Shown: positions 26,072 through 34,085 of the stretch, one piece after another | Layout: every line of letters starts with the position of its first letter | How positions within the stretch are numbered: the first letter of the stretch is position 1 | Source of the DNA: Microbacterium aurantiacum | GTDB lineage: Bacteria > Actinomycetota > Actinomycetes > Actinomycetales > Microbacteriaceae | Assembly (NCBI RefSeq): GCF_002872075.1 | Contig: NZ_PGGU01000006.1 | Location: forward strand, 248,001 to 312,000 | DNA length: 64,000 nucleotides | Direction: 5' to 3' | Notes under the pieces: model-generated | Seen by the model: the letters and a program-made list of their open reading frames with translations, nothing else | What the model was told of the DNA's origin: nothing | Database searches by the model: none | Program-made: the position numbers and the translations under genes

Positions 26072-26130
26072 CTCCCGTCGCGAAAAAGCCCGGAATGACA
26101 GCCGGAAAGCGGGCTATTTCGCGACGGGAG
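26072..26130 (+). terminator. Long stem-loop between hpaE and hpaD
   Basis: A 21-bp stem with one mismatch: 26072-26092 pairs with 26110-26130, with a 17-nt loop. It begins 14 bp after the hpaE stop and ends 20 bp before the hpaD start. It may attenuate transcription or protect mRNA ends within the operon rather than end it. Confidence 0.75.
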
Positions 26131-26149
26131 CTCACGCAAGGATGCTGAC

Positions 26150-27316
26150 ATGACCGACAAGACTGCGAAGACGCTGACCTCCTCGGGCTACTACGTGTCG
26201 CAGGAGGCCCCCATCCGGGCCGACAACCCCGTCGCGACGCCTGCCGCCACACCCCCCGATGTCCTGCGCTGCGCGTACATGGAGCTCGTCGTCACCGACC
26301 TGGCGGCCTCACGCGTCTTCTACGTCGACGTCCTCGGCCTGTACGTGACCGAAGAGGACGACGAGGCGATCTACCTGCGCTCCACCGAGGAGTTCATCCA
26401 CCACAACCTGGTTCTGCGCAAGGGGCCGATCGCCGCCGTCGCCGCGTTCTCGTACCGCGTGCGCACCGCCTCGGACCTCGACCACGCCGTCGCGTTCTAC
26501 ACCGAGCTCGGCTGCGACGTCCGGCGCAACGAGACCGGCTTCGTCAAGGGCATCGGCGACTCGGTGCGCGTCGTCGACCCGCTCGGCTTCCCCTACGAGT
26601 TCTTCCACCAGACCGACCACGTCGAGCGGATGTCGTGGCGCTACGACCTGCACACCCCCGGCGAACTGGTGCGGCTCGACCACTTCAACCAGGTCACCCC
26701 CGACGTCCCGCGCGCGGTGAAGTTCATGCAGGACCTCGGCTTCCGCGTCACCGAGGACATCCAGGACGACGAGGGCACCGTGTATGCGGCATGGATGCGG
26801 CGCAAGCCCACCGTGCACGACACCGCCATGACCGGCGGCGACGGACCGCGGATGCACCACGTGTGCTTCGCCACGCATGAGAAGCACAACATCCTCGCGA
26901 TCTGCGACAAGCTCGGCGCACTCCGCCGCTCCGACGCGATCGAACGCGGCCCCGGCCGGCACGGCGTGAGCAACGCGTTCTACCTGTACCTGCGCGACCC
27001 CGACGGTCACCGCGTCGAGGTCTACACCCAGGATTACTACACCGGCGACCCCGACAATCCGGTCATCACCTGGGACGTGCACGACAACCAGCGCCGCGAC
27101 TGGTGGGGCAACCCCGTCGTGCCGTCGTGGTACACCGAGGCATCCCTCGTGCTCGACCTCGACGGCAACCCGCAGCCCGTCGTCGCCCGCACCGATTCGA
27201 GCGAGATGGCCGTGACCATCGGAGCCGACGGCTTCTCGTACACGCGGCCCGACGAGGGCGAGGCGTCGATGCCCGAGTACAAGCAGGGCGAGTACAAACT
27301 GGGCCACCAGCTGTGA
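26150..27316 (+). CDS. hpaD: 3,4-dihydroxyphenylacetate 2,3-dioxygenase (homoprotocatechuate 2,3-dioxygenase, VOC type)
   Basis: A 388-residue extradiol dioxygenase that opens homoprotocatechuate at the 2,3 bond. Two VOC modules are visible. Compared from memory with the Brevibacterium fuscum/Arthrobacter enzyme (about 365 aa) there is a 23-residue N-terminal extension; the metal ligands fall at His178 (VRLDHFNQ), His237 (RMHHVCF) and Glu290 (HRVEVY), and the second-shell His223, His271 and Tyr280 are also kept. The C-terminal lid NQRRDWWGNPVVPSWYTEA is nearly the same as in that enzyme. This fixes the island as a homoprotocatechuate pathway. AAGGA precedes the ATG; the stop overlaps hpaH. 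Confidence 0.95.
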   Translation: MTDKTAKTLTSSGYYVSQEAPIRADNPVATPAATPPDVLRCAYMELVVTDLAASRVFYVDVLGLYVTEEDDEAIYLRSTEEFIHHNLVLRKGPIAAVAAFSYRVRTASDLDHAVAFYTELGCDVRRNETGFVKGIGDSVRVVDPLGFPYEFFHQTDHVERMSWRYDLHTPGELVRLDHFNQVTPDVPRAVKFMQDLGFRVTEDIQDDEGTVYAAWMRRKPTVHDTAMTGGDGPRMHHVCFATHEKHNILAICDKLGALRRSDAIERGPGRHGVSNAFYLYLRDPDGHRVEVYTQDYYTGDPDNPVITWDVHDNQRRDWWGNPVVPSWYTEASLVLDLDGNPQPVVARTDSSEMAVTIGADGFSYTRPDEGEASMPEYKQGEYKLGHQL

Positions 27317-28101
27317 CGCTTCCCACCGAGACCATCGCTCAGATCGCGGCCGAGCTGGCCGAGGCCGACCGCGCGCACAGTGTGATCCCGCGCATCACTG
27401 CACGCTTCCCGGATGCGACCGTCGAGGACTCGTACGCGATCCAGGGCGTCTGGCGCGATTCGCAGATCGCGGCCGGCCGCCGGCTCGTCGGTCGCAAGAT
27501 CGGTCTCACCTCGAAGGCGATGCAGCAGGCGACCGGCATCTCGGAGCCGGATTACGGCGTGATGTTCGACGACACCGTGTACGAGTCGGGCGCCGAGATC
27601 CCGGTGGACCACTTCTCGAACGTGCGTATCGAGGTGGAGCTGGCGTTCGTGCTGAAGCATCCGCTCGCAGGTCCCGACTGCACACTCGACGACGCGCTCG
27701 CCGCGATCGACTACGCCGTCCCCGCTCTCGAGGTGCTGAACTCGCACATCGAGCTCGAGGGCCGAACGATCGTCGACACGATCAGCGACAACGCGGCGTA
27801 CGGCGCCATGGTGCTCGGGGTCGTGCACAAGCGCCCCGATGAGATCGACCTTCGCTGGGTGCCCGGCGTGCTCTCCCGCAACGGCGAGATCGAGGAGACC
27901 GGGGTCGCCGCCGGCGTGCTCGGCCACCCGGCCACCGGCGTCGCCTGGCTGGCGAACAAATTCCACCAGCACGGCGCGCGTCTGGAGGCCGGGGAGATCA
28001 TCCTGGCAGGATCGTTCACGCGCCCGATGTGGGTGTCGCGCGGCGATGAAGTGCTGTGCGATTACGGACCGATGGGAACAATCCGATGCCGCTTCGTCTA
28101 G
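27313..28101 (+). CDS. hpaH: 2-oxo-hept-4-ene-1,7-dioate hydratase
   Basis: A 262-residue member of the 2-oxopent-4-enoate hydratase/FAH superfamily, close to the usual 267 of E. coli Hpa[31 protein letters not shown] and [10 protein letters not shown] (metal-binding acidic residues) are characteristic. It adds water to 2-oxohept-4-ene-1,7-dioate to make the HpaI substrate. The start is the GTG at 27313, overlapping the hpaD stop as GTGA; the stop lies within hpaI. An upstream extension to 27103 shadows hpaD. Confidence 0.92.
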   Translation: MTLPTETIAQIAAELAEADRAHSVIPRITARFPDATVEDSYAIQGVWRDSQIAAGRRLVGRKIGLTSKAMQQATGISEPDYGVMFDDTVYESGAEIPVDHFSNVRIEVELAFVLKHPLAGPDCTLDDALAAIDYAVPALEVLNSHIELEGRTIVDTISDNAAYGAMVLGVVHKRPDEIDLRWVPGVLSRNGEIEETGVAAGVLGHPATGVAWLANKFHQHGARLEAGEIILAGSFTRPMWVSRGDEVLCDYGPMGTIRCRFV

Positions 28102-28889
28102 CCCCGTCGTTCCGCGAGCAGCTCGCGGGCTCCGGCCACCCCTTCGTCGGCATGTGGGTGTGCTCCGGCAGCCCGCTCCTGGCGGAGGTCGCTGCGGGAT
28201 CCGGACTGGACTGGCTGCTGATCGACATGGAGCACTCGGCGAACACGCTCGAGAGCGTGCAGCTGCAGTTGCAGGCCGTCGCCGCGTATCCGATCGTCCC
28301 GCTCGTCCGGGTGCCGTCCAATGACGCCGTCGCGATCAAGCAGATCCTCGACCTCGGCGCGCAGAACCTCATCGTTCCGATGGTCTCGTCCGCCGACGAG
28401 GCGGGCACGGCGGTCGCCGCGACCCGCTACCCCCCGGAAGGCGTGCGGGGCGTGGGCAGTGCACTCGCGCGCAGCGCGCGCTGGAACCGCGTCGACGGCT
28501 ATCTGCAGGACGCCGCGCAGTACACCTCGCTCACCGTGCAGATCGAGACGGCCGCCGGAGTGGATGCTGCCGCGGAGATCGCCGCGGTCCACGGCGTCGA
28601 TGCGGTCTTCGTCGGCCCGTCCGACCTCGCAGCGTCGATGGGACTCCTGGGCAAGCAGACCCATCCCGACGTCATCGCCGCCGTCGAGCGGGTCTTCGCC
28701 GCGGTCAAGGCTGCCGGCAAGCCGGTCGGCGTGAACGCCTTCGACCCGGCCGCAGCCGACGCCTATCTCGAGGCCGGAGCGGACTTCGTGGCCGTCGGCG
28801 CCGATGTGGCGCTGCTCGCCCGGGCATCCGAGGCACTGGCGACCCGGTTCATTCCGGCATCCGACGGGGCAGACCGCGGCAGCTACTGA
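28086..28889 (+). CDS. hpaI: 4-hydroxy-2-oxoheptane-1,7-dioate aldolase
   Basis: A 267-residue class II aldolase that cleaves 4-hydroxy-2-oxoheptanedioate to pyruvate and succinate semialdehyde. Active-site residues align with E. coli HpaI at a constant offset of five: His50 (LLIDMEH), Arg75 (PLVRVPS), Glu154 (VQIETAAG) and Asp180 (FVGPSDLAASMG). The ATG at 28086 overlaps hpaH by 16 nt. It is the last gene of the operon; a strong stem-loop follows. No succinate-semialdehyde dehydrogenase follows in this cluster. Confidence 0.93.
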   Translation: MPLRLAPSFREQLAGSGHPFVGMWVCSGSPLLAEVAAGSGLDWLLIDMEHSANTLESVQLQLQAVAAYPIVPLVRVPSNDAVAIKQILDLGAQNLIVPMVSSADEAGTAVAATRYPPEGVRGVGSALARSARWNRVDGYLQDAAQYTSLTVQIETAAGVDAAAEIAAVHGVDAVFVGPSDLAASMGLLGKQTHPDVIAAVERVFAAVKAAGKPVGVNAFDPAAADAYLEAGADFVAVGADVALLARASEALATRFIPASDGADRGSY

Positions 28890-28900
28890 CGTTCGCCACT

Positions 28901-28959
28901 TTCGAAGAGCGCAAACGGCTGCATCCGGGCCCCATATCGAGCCGTTTGCGCTCTTCGAA
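28901..28959 (+). terminator. Terminator hairpin of the hpa operon
   Basis: A 20-bp perfect stem (28901-28920 with 28940-28959, arm TTCGAAGAGCGCAAACGGCT) and a 19-nt loop, 11 bp after hpaI. There is no U tract, but it is the strongest hairpin in the window. Confidence 0.8.
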
Positions 28960-28989
28960 CGCCGCGCGGCGCCATGACAGGATGGCAGA

Positions 28990-30255
28990 GTGATGCTCAG
29001 AAACGAGGCGCCGACGCCTGCGAGGCGCCTGGGCGCGATGCAGGACCGCAACTTCCGCTGGTTCTTCCTCGCCAGGGCGATCACGCTCATCACCGGCTCG
29101 ATGTCGTCGATCGCTCTGGCATTCGCCGTACTCGATATCGACAACGACGCACGTTCGCTCTCCCTCGTGCTCGCCGCCTTCACGATCAGCAACATCGTCT
29201 TCGTGCTCTTCGGCGGAGTCATCGCCGACCGGCTGCCGCGGGCGCTGATCATCCAGTCCTGCTATGTCGTCGACATCCTCTCCATCGGGGCGATCGCGGC
29301 TCTGCTGTTCACCGGAACGGCGACGGTTCCGTCGATCGCGATCCTCGCCGCGGTCAACGGAGCATCCACGGCCTTCGTGCTGCCCGCGATGCAGGGACTC
29401 ATCCCGCAACTGACCACGCCCGAGCACCTCCAGCAGGCGAACGCGATGCTGTCGTTCGTCCGCTCGATGGTGACCATCGGCGGGCCGATCATCGCCGGGG
29501 TGCTCGTCGCCACGGCCGGTCCCGCCTGGGCGATGGTCGTGCAGGCCGCCGGATGGGTGATCGCGATCCCGATCCTCGCCCTCGTGAAGCTGCCCCCTCC
29601 CGCGCACGGCGGCGGAACGACCATGTTCCACGACCTGCGCATCGGCTGGCAGGAGTTCTGGAGCCGATCGTGGCTGTGGGTCATCGTGCTCGCCTTCATG
29701 GTGATGAACGCGATCCATGTCGGCGCCTGGGGCGTCGCCGGCCCGTACATCGCGAAGAACAACGATCTGCTGGGCATCAGCGGCTGGGGCTGGGTGGTCA
29801 GCGCCGAGGGCGTCGGCGTGCTCCTGATGACGCTGATCCTGATGTGGTTCCCGCTGAAGAAGCCGCTGCGCTACGGCATGATCGGCATGGCTGCCTTCGC
29901 CATCCCGCTCACGGTTCTCGGCGTGCATCCGGCGGTCGTGCTGCTCGCGATCGCGGCGTTCATCGCCGGAGCGGGCGCAGAGGTGTTCAGCACCGGCTGG
30001 AACCTCGCGATGATGGAGAACATCCCGGGCGAGAAGCTCTCCCGGGTCTCCAGCTACGACATGCTGGGCAGCTTCGTCGTGATGCCGATCGGCACGCTCA
30101 TCTACGGCTGGCTGATCACGCATGCGGATGCCGCAACTGTGCTGATCACATCGGGCATCGTGTACGCCGCGGTGGCACTGGCCACGCTGGTCGTGCCGAG
30201 CGTGTGGCGGATGGGGCGCCCGACGGATGCGGCGCCGGAGACCGCCGCCCGCTGA
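28990..30255 (+). CDS. MFS transporter
   Basis: A 421-residue, 12-helix major facilitator of the EntS/multidrug-like branch: MQDRNFRWFFLARAITLITGS start and GGVIADRLPRALIIQ as motif A. The substrate is unknown. It lies just after the hpa terminator, so it is probably a separate unit. GTG 28990 has CAGGAT six bases before it, resembling the leaderless pattern; ATG 28993 is the alternative, one residue shorter. Confidence 0.85.
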   Translation: MMLRNEAPTPARRLGAMQDRNFRWFFLARAITLITGSMSSIALAFAVLDIDNDARSLSLVLAAFTISNIVFVLFGGVIADRLPRALIIQSCYVVDILSIGAIAALLFTGTATVPSIAILAAVNGASTAFVLPAMQGLIPQLTTPEHLQQANAMLSFVRSMVTIGGPIIAGVLVATAGPAWAMVVQAAGWVIAIPILALVKLPPPAHGGGTTMFHDLRIGWQEFWSRSWLWVIVLAFMVMNAIHVGAWGVAGPYIAKNNDLLGISGWGWVVSAEGVGVLLMTLILMWFPLKKPLRYGMIGMAAFAIPLTVLGVHPAVVLLAIAAFIAGAGAEVFSTGWNLAMMENIPGEKLSRVSSYDMLGSFVVMPIGTLIYGWLITHADAATVLITSGIVYAAVALATLVVPSVWRMGRPTDAAPETAAR

Positions 30256-30269
30256 CGCGAGGCGAGATG

Positions 30270-30297
30270 CTGGCGCATTCATAGCGACGCGCGCCAG
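30270..30297 (+). terminator. Weak hairpin after the MFS gene
   Basis: CTGGCGC (30270-30276) pairs with GCGCCAG (30291-30297), 14-nt loop. It overlaps the candidate -10 CAGACT of the next gene. Confidence 0.3.
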
Positions 30298-30306
30298 ACT
30301 GGGGGC

Positions 30307-31035
30307 ATGACCTTCGCCGCACTCCAGCCGCTCGCCGACCGGGCGATCCTGTTCACCTCGCTCCGCCAGGACGCGCTCTCCGCCGCCGCCGATGCGCTCG
30401 GCGAGCACCGCTGGGATGCAGACATGCAGGCCGGCACGCTCACGTTCACCGCGAACGCCGACCCGAGCCGCCAGCTCGTCACGCGCGCGCACCTCATCGC
30501 CACGATCGCTCCCGGCCCGCGCTCGCTGCTCTGGGCGTGGGCGCACCCGCGTGGCGACGCCGGAGGTCTCGCCGCGCAGCTGCAGGCGTACGGCGCCCAG
30601 CACGGCGTCGCAGAACTCACCTCGCCCGAGCTCGCCTTCCCCGCTGATGTCGATGCCGACGTCGACGGCTGGATCTCCCGGGCCGCCCACACCGTCGGCG
30701 GCGTCGCCGTTGAGCTGACCGGCCGGTCGCCGTACTACTCCGCTCCGGTCGGCGGGGGCACCCGGGCCGTCTTCCTCCTCGATGCCCCGCTGCCGCCGCT
30801 CACCGTCGCCGATGCGATGATCGCGCTCCCCCGCATCCTGTCCGGCCTCGCTCTGGCCGATGCACGGACCGCCGTCTGGGATCTCGCGCGCCTCGCGAGC
30901 TGGACGCTCACCTGGACCGACGAGTCGTTCAGCGGCGCGACCGTCACCGATGCCACCGGATCCGCGACGTTCCGCTTCGACGAGCACGCACGCATCGCCG
31001 GCATCGAGAGCACGGTCGGCCCTCAGGCGCCGTGA
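30307..31035 (+). CDS. Hypothetical protein, DUF6882-like
   Basis: A 242-residue soluble protein of unknown function. It shows a repeated pattern of short helices and strands: HRWDADMQAGTLTFTANADP near residue 38 and SLLWAWAHPRGDAGGLA near 75 resemble the DUF6882 family as I remember it. No catalytic motif or signal peptide is visible. CAGACT sits six bases before the ATG, so it may be leaderless. A membrane-protein gene follows after 28 bp and is probably cotranscribed. Confidence 0.7.
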   Translation: MTFAALQPLADRAILFTSLRQDALSAAADALGEHRWDADMQAGTLTFTANADPSRQLVTRAHLIATIAPGPRSLLWAWAHPRGDAGGLAAQLQAYGAQHGVAELTSPELAFPADVDADVDGWISRAAHTVGGVAVELTGRSPYYSAPVGGGTRAVFLLDAPLPPLTVADAMIALPRILSGLALADARTAVWDLARLASWTLTWTDESFSGATVTDATGSATFRFDEHARIAGIESTVGPQAP

Positions 31036-31063
31036 ACACGCCCGTCCAGATCAAGGAAGTCGC

Positions 31064-31612
31064 ATGAAGAACGCCATCGTCCGCTTCGCCTCGCTCTACG
31101 TCTTCAATGTCGCGGTGCTGCTGCTCATCGGGCTGCTGATGACGAACGTCCGCGTCGGATGGGACGCGCTCTGGGCCTCGGTGATCCTCACCCTGGCCGC
31201 ACTCTTCGTGAAGCCGGCGCTGGCAGCGGTGTTCCGCCGGTCCGCCGCGAAGTCGTCCGCCAGCCGCACGCGCGTCGGCGAGAAGGTCGTGCAGTACGGG
31301 CTCGTCTACGTGGTCGAGCTGATCATCTGGGTGCTGACGGTGTGGCTGAGCGGCGTCAGCGTCGCCGGATTCTTCTGGGGCTACGTACTGCCGCCGCTCG
31401 GCCTGCTGCTCGGCTGGGTGATCTACGACCAGGTCGACGACCGGCTGCATGCGAAGGCGTCGGAGGTCTACGACACGGTCCAGTCGCGGGTGCAGGGATC
31501 CCGGAGCGGCTCCGCCACGCCTGCTCCGGAATCGCCGCAGACCGCTGCGGGGCGCGCCGAGCTGAACGACGGTCTCACCCCGGAACAGCGGCGGATGCTG
31601 GACGAGCTCTAG
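31064..31612 (+). CDS. Hypothetical membrane protein
   Basis: A 182-residue protein with about four membrane segments (roughly 10-27, 34-52, 77-96 and 99-118) and a hydrophilic C-terminal tail ending in [14 protein letters not shown] do not recognise a family. ATG 31064 is preceded by AAGGAAG; the longer upstream frame overlaps the previous gene. Its stop overlaps the convergent folD stop by 4 nt. Confidence 0.75.
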   Translation: MKNAIVRFASLYVFNVAVLLLIGLLMTNVRVGWDALWASVILTLAALFVKPALAAVFRRSAAKSSASRTRVGEKVVQYGLVYVVELIIWVLTVWLSGVSVAGFFWGYVLPPLGLLLGWVIYDQVDDRLHAKASEVYDTVQSRVQGSRSGSATPAPESPQTAAGRAELNDGLTPEQRRMLDEL

Positions 31613-32502
31613 TCGCGACCGGAGGCCACGAGCCGCTCGGCGGCCTCGACCACGTTCGTCATGAGCAGCGCGACCGTCATCGGGCCGACCCCGCCGGGGT
31701 TCGGCGAGATCCACCCAGCCACCGACGCGACGTCGGGATGCACATCGCCGAAGACCAGGCTCTTGCCCGTCTCGTCATCCGCTTCCCGCGTCACGCCGAC
31801 ATCGAGCACGGCCGCGCCGGGCTTCACGTCTTCGGCGCGGATGAGGTGCTTGACGCCGGCCGCCGCGACGATGACGTCGGCTTCACGCAGGTAGCGAGGC
31901 ATGTCGACGGTACCGGTGTGCGTGAGCGTGACCGTGGCGTTGATGTCGCGGCGGGTCAGCAGCAGGCCGATCGACCGCCCGATGGTGACGCCGCGTCCGA
32001 CGACGACGACGTGCTTGCCCTTGAGGTCGTAGTCGTTGCGCAGGAGCAGTTCGATGACGCCGCGCGGGGTGCACGGCAGCGGCGTGTGGATCGGCGCGTT
32101 GACGTTGAGCACGAGCCGGCCGAGGTTGGTCGGATGCAGGCCGTCGGCGTCCTTCGCCGGATCGATCCGCTCGAGGATGGCGTCGGTGTCGATGTGCTTC
32201 GGCAGCGGAAGCTGCACGATGTAGCCGTGGCAGTCGGGGTCGGCGTTGAGCTCGTCGATGAGCGCCTCGACGTCAGCCTGCGTGGCATCCGCCGGCAGCT
32301 CGCACTGGATCGAGTTCATCCCGATCGCCTCGGATTGCCGGTGCTTCATGCCGACGTAGAGCTGCGACGCCGGATCGGCGCCGACGAGCACCGTGGCGAT
32401 ACCGGGGATGATGCCAAGCGCACGCAGTGCTGCCACGCGCTCGGTGAGCTCGGCCTTGATGGACGCGGCTGCGGCCTTGCCATCGAGGATCTTCGCGGTC
32501 AT
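31609..32502 (-). CDS. folD: Methylenetetrahydrofolate dehydrogenase/cyclohydrolase FolD
   Basis: A 297-residue bifunctional enzyme that interconverts 5,10-methylene-, 5,10-methenyl- and 10-formyl-tetrahydrofolate with NADP. Signatures: [16 protein letters not shown] with the catalytic Lys, [30 protein letters not shown] (nucleotide-binding) and [18 protein letters not shown] at the end. GGAAGAG precedes ATG 32502. It lies downstream of glyA on the same strand, separated by two hairpins, and shares one-carbon metabolism with it. Confidence 0.96.
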   Translation of the reverse strand: MTAKILDGKAAAASIKAELTERVAALRALGIIPGIATVLVGADPASQLYVGMKHRQSEAIGMNSIQCELPADATQADVEALIDELNADPDCHGYIVQLPLPKHIDTDAILERIDPAKDADGLHPTNLGRLVLNVNAPIHTPLPCTPRGVIELLLRNDYDLKGKHVVVVGRGVTIGRSIGLLLTRRDINATVTLTHTGTVDMPRYLREADVIVAAAGVKHLIRAEDVKPGAAVLDVGVTREADDETGKSLVFGDVHPDVASVAGWISPNPGGVGPMTVALLMTNVVEAAERLVASGRD

Positions 32503-32552
32503 GTCGTTTCTCTTCCTACTGGTCCCCACGCGCCGAGTGCACGACTTGGCAC

Positions 32553-32592
32553 CGAGTGCACGGCTTCTTCACGTCGAGAAGCCGTGCACTCG
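32553..32592 (-). terminator. Perfect 16-bp hairpin between glyA and folD
   Basis: CGAGTGCACGGCTTCT (32553-32568) pairs with 32577-32592 around an 8-nt loop. GTGCAC recurs four times in this 133-bp spacer. It could uncouple folD from glyA. Confidence 0.65.
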
Positions 32593-32628
32593 CCGCGATC
32601 CCGTGCACTCGACGCGGCGGGATCGCGG
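32593..32628 (-). terminator. Second hairpin, directly after glyA
   Basis: CCGCGATCCCG (32593-32603) pairs with CGGGATCGCGG (32618-32628), 14-nt loop, 8 bp from the glyA stop. Confidence 0.6.
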
Positions 32629-32635
32629 ATGCTGC

Positions 32636-33910
32636 TTACTGCTGCAGGTCGGGGTACAGCGGGAACGCCGCGGCGAGCGCGTCGACACGGGCGCGGAGCG
32701 CCTCGACGTCTGCGCCCGGCAGAAGCGCCAGGGCGATGACGTCGGCGACCTCTGTGAACTCGGCGTCGCCGAAGCCACGCGTGGCGAGCGCCGGGGTGCC
32801 GATGCGCAGGCCCGAGGTCACCATCGGCGGACGCGGGTCGTTCGGGACGGCATTGCGGTTCACGGTGATGTGGATCTCGTGCAGGAGGTCCTCGGCCTGC
32901 TTGCCGTCGATCTCGGCGTCACGCAGGTCGACGAGCACCAGGTGCACGTCGGTGCCGCCGGAGCGCACGCCGATTCCGGCGTCCTTCACATCCTGCTGCG
33001 ACAGGCGCTCGGCGATGAGCGAGGCGCCGCGCAGTACGCGCTCCTGACGCTCCTTGAACTCCGGGGTGCCGGCGAGCTTGAACGCGGTCGCCTTGGCCGC
33101 GATCACGTGCATGAGCGGGCCGCCCTGCTGGCCCGGGAACACGGCCGTGTTGATCTTCTTCGCGAGGTCGGCGTCGTTCGTGAGGATGAAGCCCGAACGC
33201 GGGCCGCCGATCGTCTTGTGCACCGTCGAGGAGACGACGTGCGCGTGCGGCACCGGGTTCGGGTGCAGACCCGCGGCGACCAGGCCGGCGAAGTGCGCCA
33301 TGTCGACCCAGAGGAGCGCGCCGACCTCGTCCGCGATCTCGCGGAAGGCGGCGAAGTCGAGCGTGCGCGGGTAGGCCGACCAGCCGGCGATGATGACCTT
33401 CGGCTTGTGCTCGACGGCGAGGCGACGAACCTCGTCCATGTCGATCGTCGAGGTCTCGGGGTCCACTCCGTAGGCGACGATGTTGTAGAGACGGCCGGAG
33501 AAGTTGATCTTCATGCCGTGGGTGAGGTGGCCGCCCTGGTCGAGGGAGAGGCCGAGCAGGGTGTCACCGGGGCGCGCGATCGCGTGCAGCACGGCGGCGT
33601 TCGCGGTGGCGCCGGAGTGCGGCTGCACGTTCGCGAACTCCGAGCCGAAGAGCTCCTTGGCGCGGGCGATCGCCAACTCCTCGGCGACGTCGACCTCTTC
33701 GCAGCCGCCGTAGTAGCGGCGGCCGGGGTAGCCCTCGGCGTACTTGTTGGTGAGCACCGAGCCCTGCGCCTGCAGGACGGACACGGGAACGAAGTTCTCG
33801 GATGCGATCATCTCGAGGAACGTCTGCTGACGCTTGAGTTCGCGGTCCAAGACCTGGGCGATCTCCGGATCGACCTCGGAAAGGGGGGCGTTGAAGTAAC
33901 GATCGGTCAT
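32636..33910 (-). CDS. glyA: Serine hydroxymethyltransferase
   Basis: A 424-residue PLP enzyme: serine + tetrahydrofolate to glycine + methylene-tetrahydrofolate. [34 protein letters not shown] and the PLP-lysine motif [14 protein letters not shown] are diagnostic. ATG 33910 follows GAGGAGC; a 14-codon upstream extension lies in the riboswitch leader and is rejected. The minus-strand leader contains a ZTP riboswitch, and folD follows, forming a one-carbon unit. Confidence 0.97.
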   Translation of the reverse strand: MTDRYFNAPLSEVDPEIAQVLDRELKRQQTFLEMIASENFVPVSVLQAQGSVLTNKYAEGYPGRRYYGGCEEVDVAEELAIARAKELFGSEFANVQPHSGATANAAVLHAIARPGDTLLGLSLDQGGHLTHGMKINFSGRLYNIVAYGVDPETSTIDMDEVRRLAVEHKPKVIIAGWSAYPRTLDFAAFREIADEVGALLWVDMAHFAGLVAAGLHPNPVPHAHVVSSTVHKTIGGPRSGFILTNDADLAKKINTAVFPGQQGGPLMHVIAAKATAFKLAGTPEFKERQERVLRGASLIAERLSQQDVKDAGIGVRSGGTDVHLVLVDLRDAEIDGKQAEDLLHEIHITVNRNAVPNDPRPPMVTSGLRIGTPALATRGFGDAEFTEVADVIALALLPGADVEALRARVDALAAAFPLYPDLQQ

Positions 33911-33949
33911 GACGTGCTCCTCTGACAACGGATTCGAAAGGGTGGTCCT

Positions 33950-34033
33950 CATCGGCCCAGGCGCGCGGTCGAATTCCGTGGTCAGCCGCTCCCCGGTGGT
34001 AGTCCACCCAGACGCCAGTCGCGACGGTTACGA
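33950..34033 (-). promoter_or_regulatory. ZTP (pfl) riboswitch upstream of glyA
   Basis: In the glyA leader the minus strand carries, in order, the conserved pieces of the pfl motif: CGCGACTGGCG (within 34013-34024), then ACCACCGGGGAGCG (33987-34000), and after a variable stem the CGCCTGGGC pseudoknot block (33955-33963). ZTP riboswitches sense ZTP/ZMP during folate stress and typically control glyA, folD and pur genes. No U-rich terminator follows, so control of translation is more likely. Confidence 0.88.
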
Positions 34034-34038
34034 GCATA
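34033..34038 (-). promoter_or_regulatory. Candidate -10 (TATGCT) for the glyA leader RNA
   Basis: TATGCT on the minus strand would start transcription near 34026, at the 5' edge of the riboswitch. No strong -35 is visible. Confidence 0.45.
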
Positions 34039-34073
34039 GCGGATTCCTCCAGCGCGTCTGGCCCGGCGCAGGG

Positions 34074-34079
34074 TAGGTT
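34074..34079 (+). promoter_or_regulatory. Candidate -10 (TAGGTT) of leaderless GH20-nagA operon
   Basis: TAGGTT lies six bases before the ATG at 34086, with no Shine-Dalgarno. Confidence 0.5.
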
Positions 34080-34085
34080 TTGTTC

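Noticed and set aside
28849-30987. 712-codon minus-strand frame
   Set aside because: Antisense to the MFS and DUF6882-like genes; low complexity and no recognisable domain.
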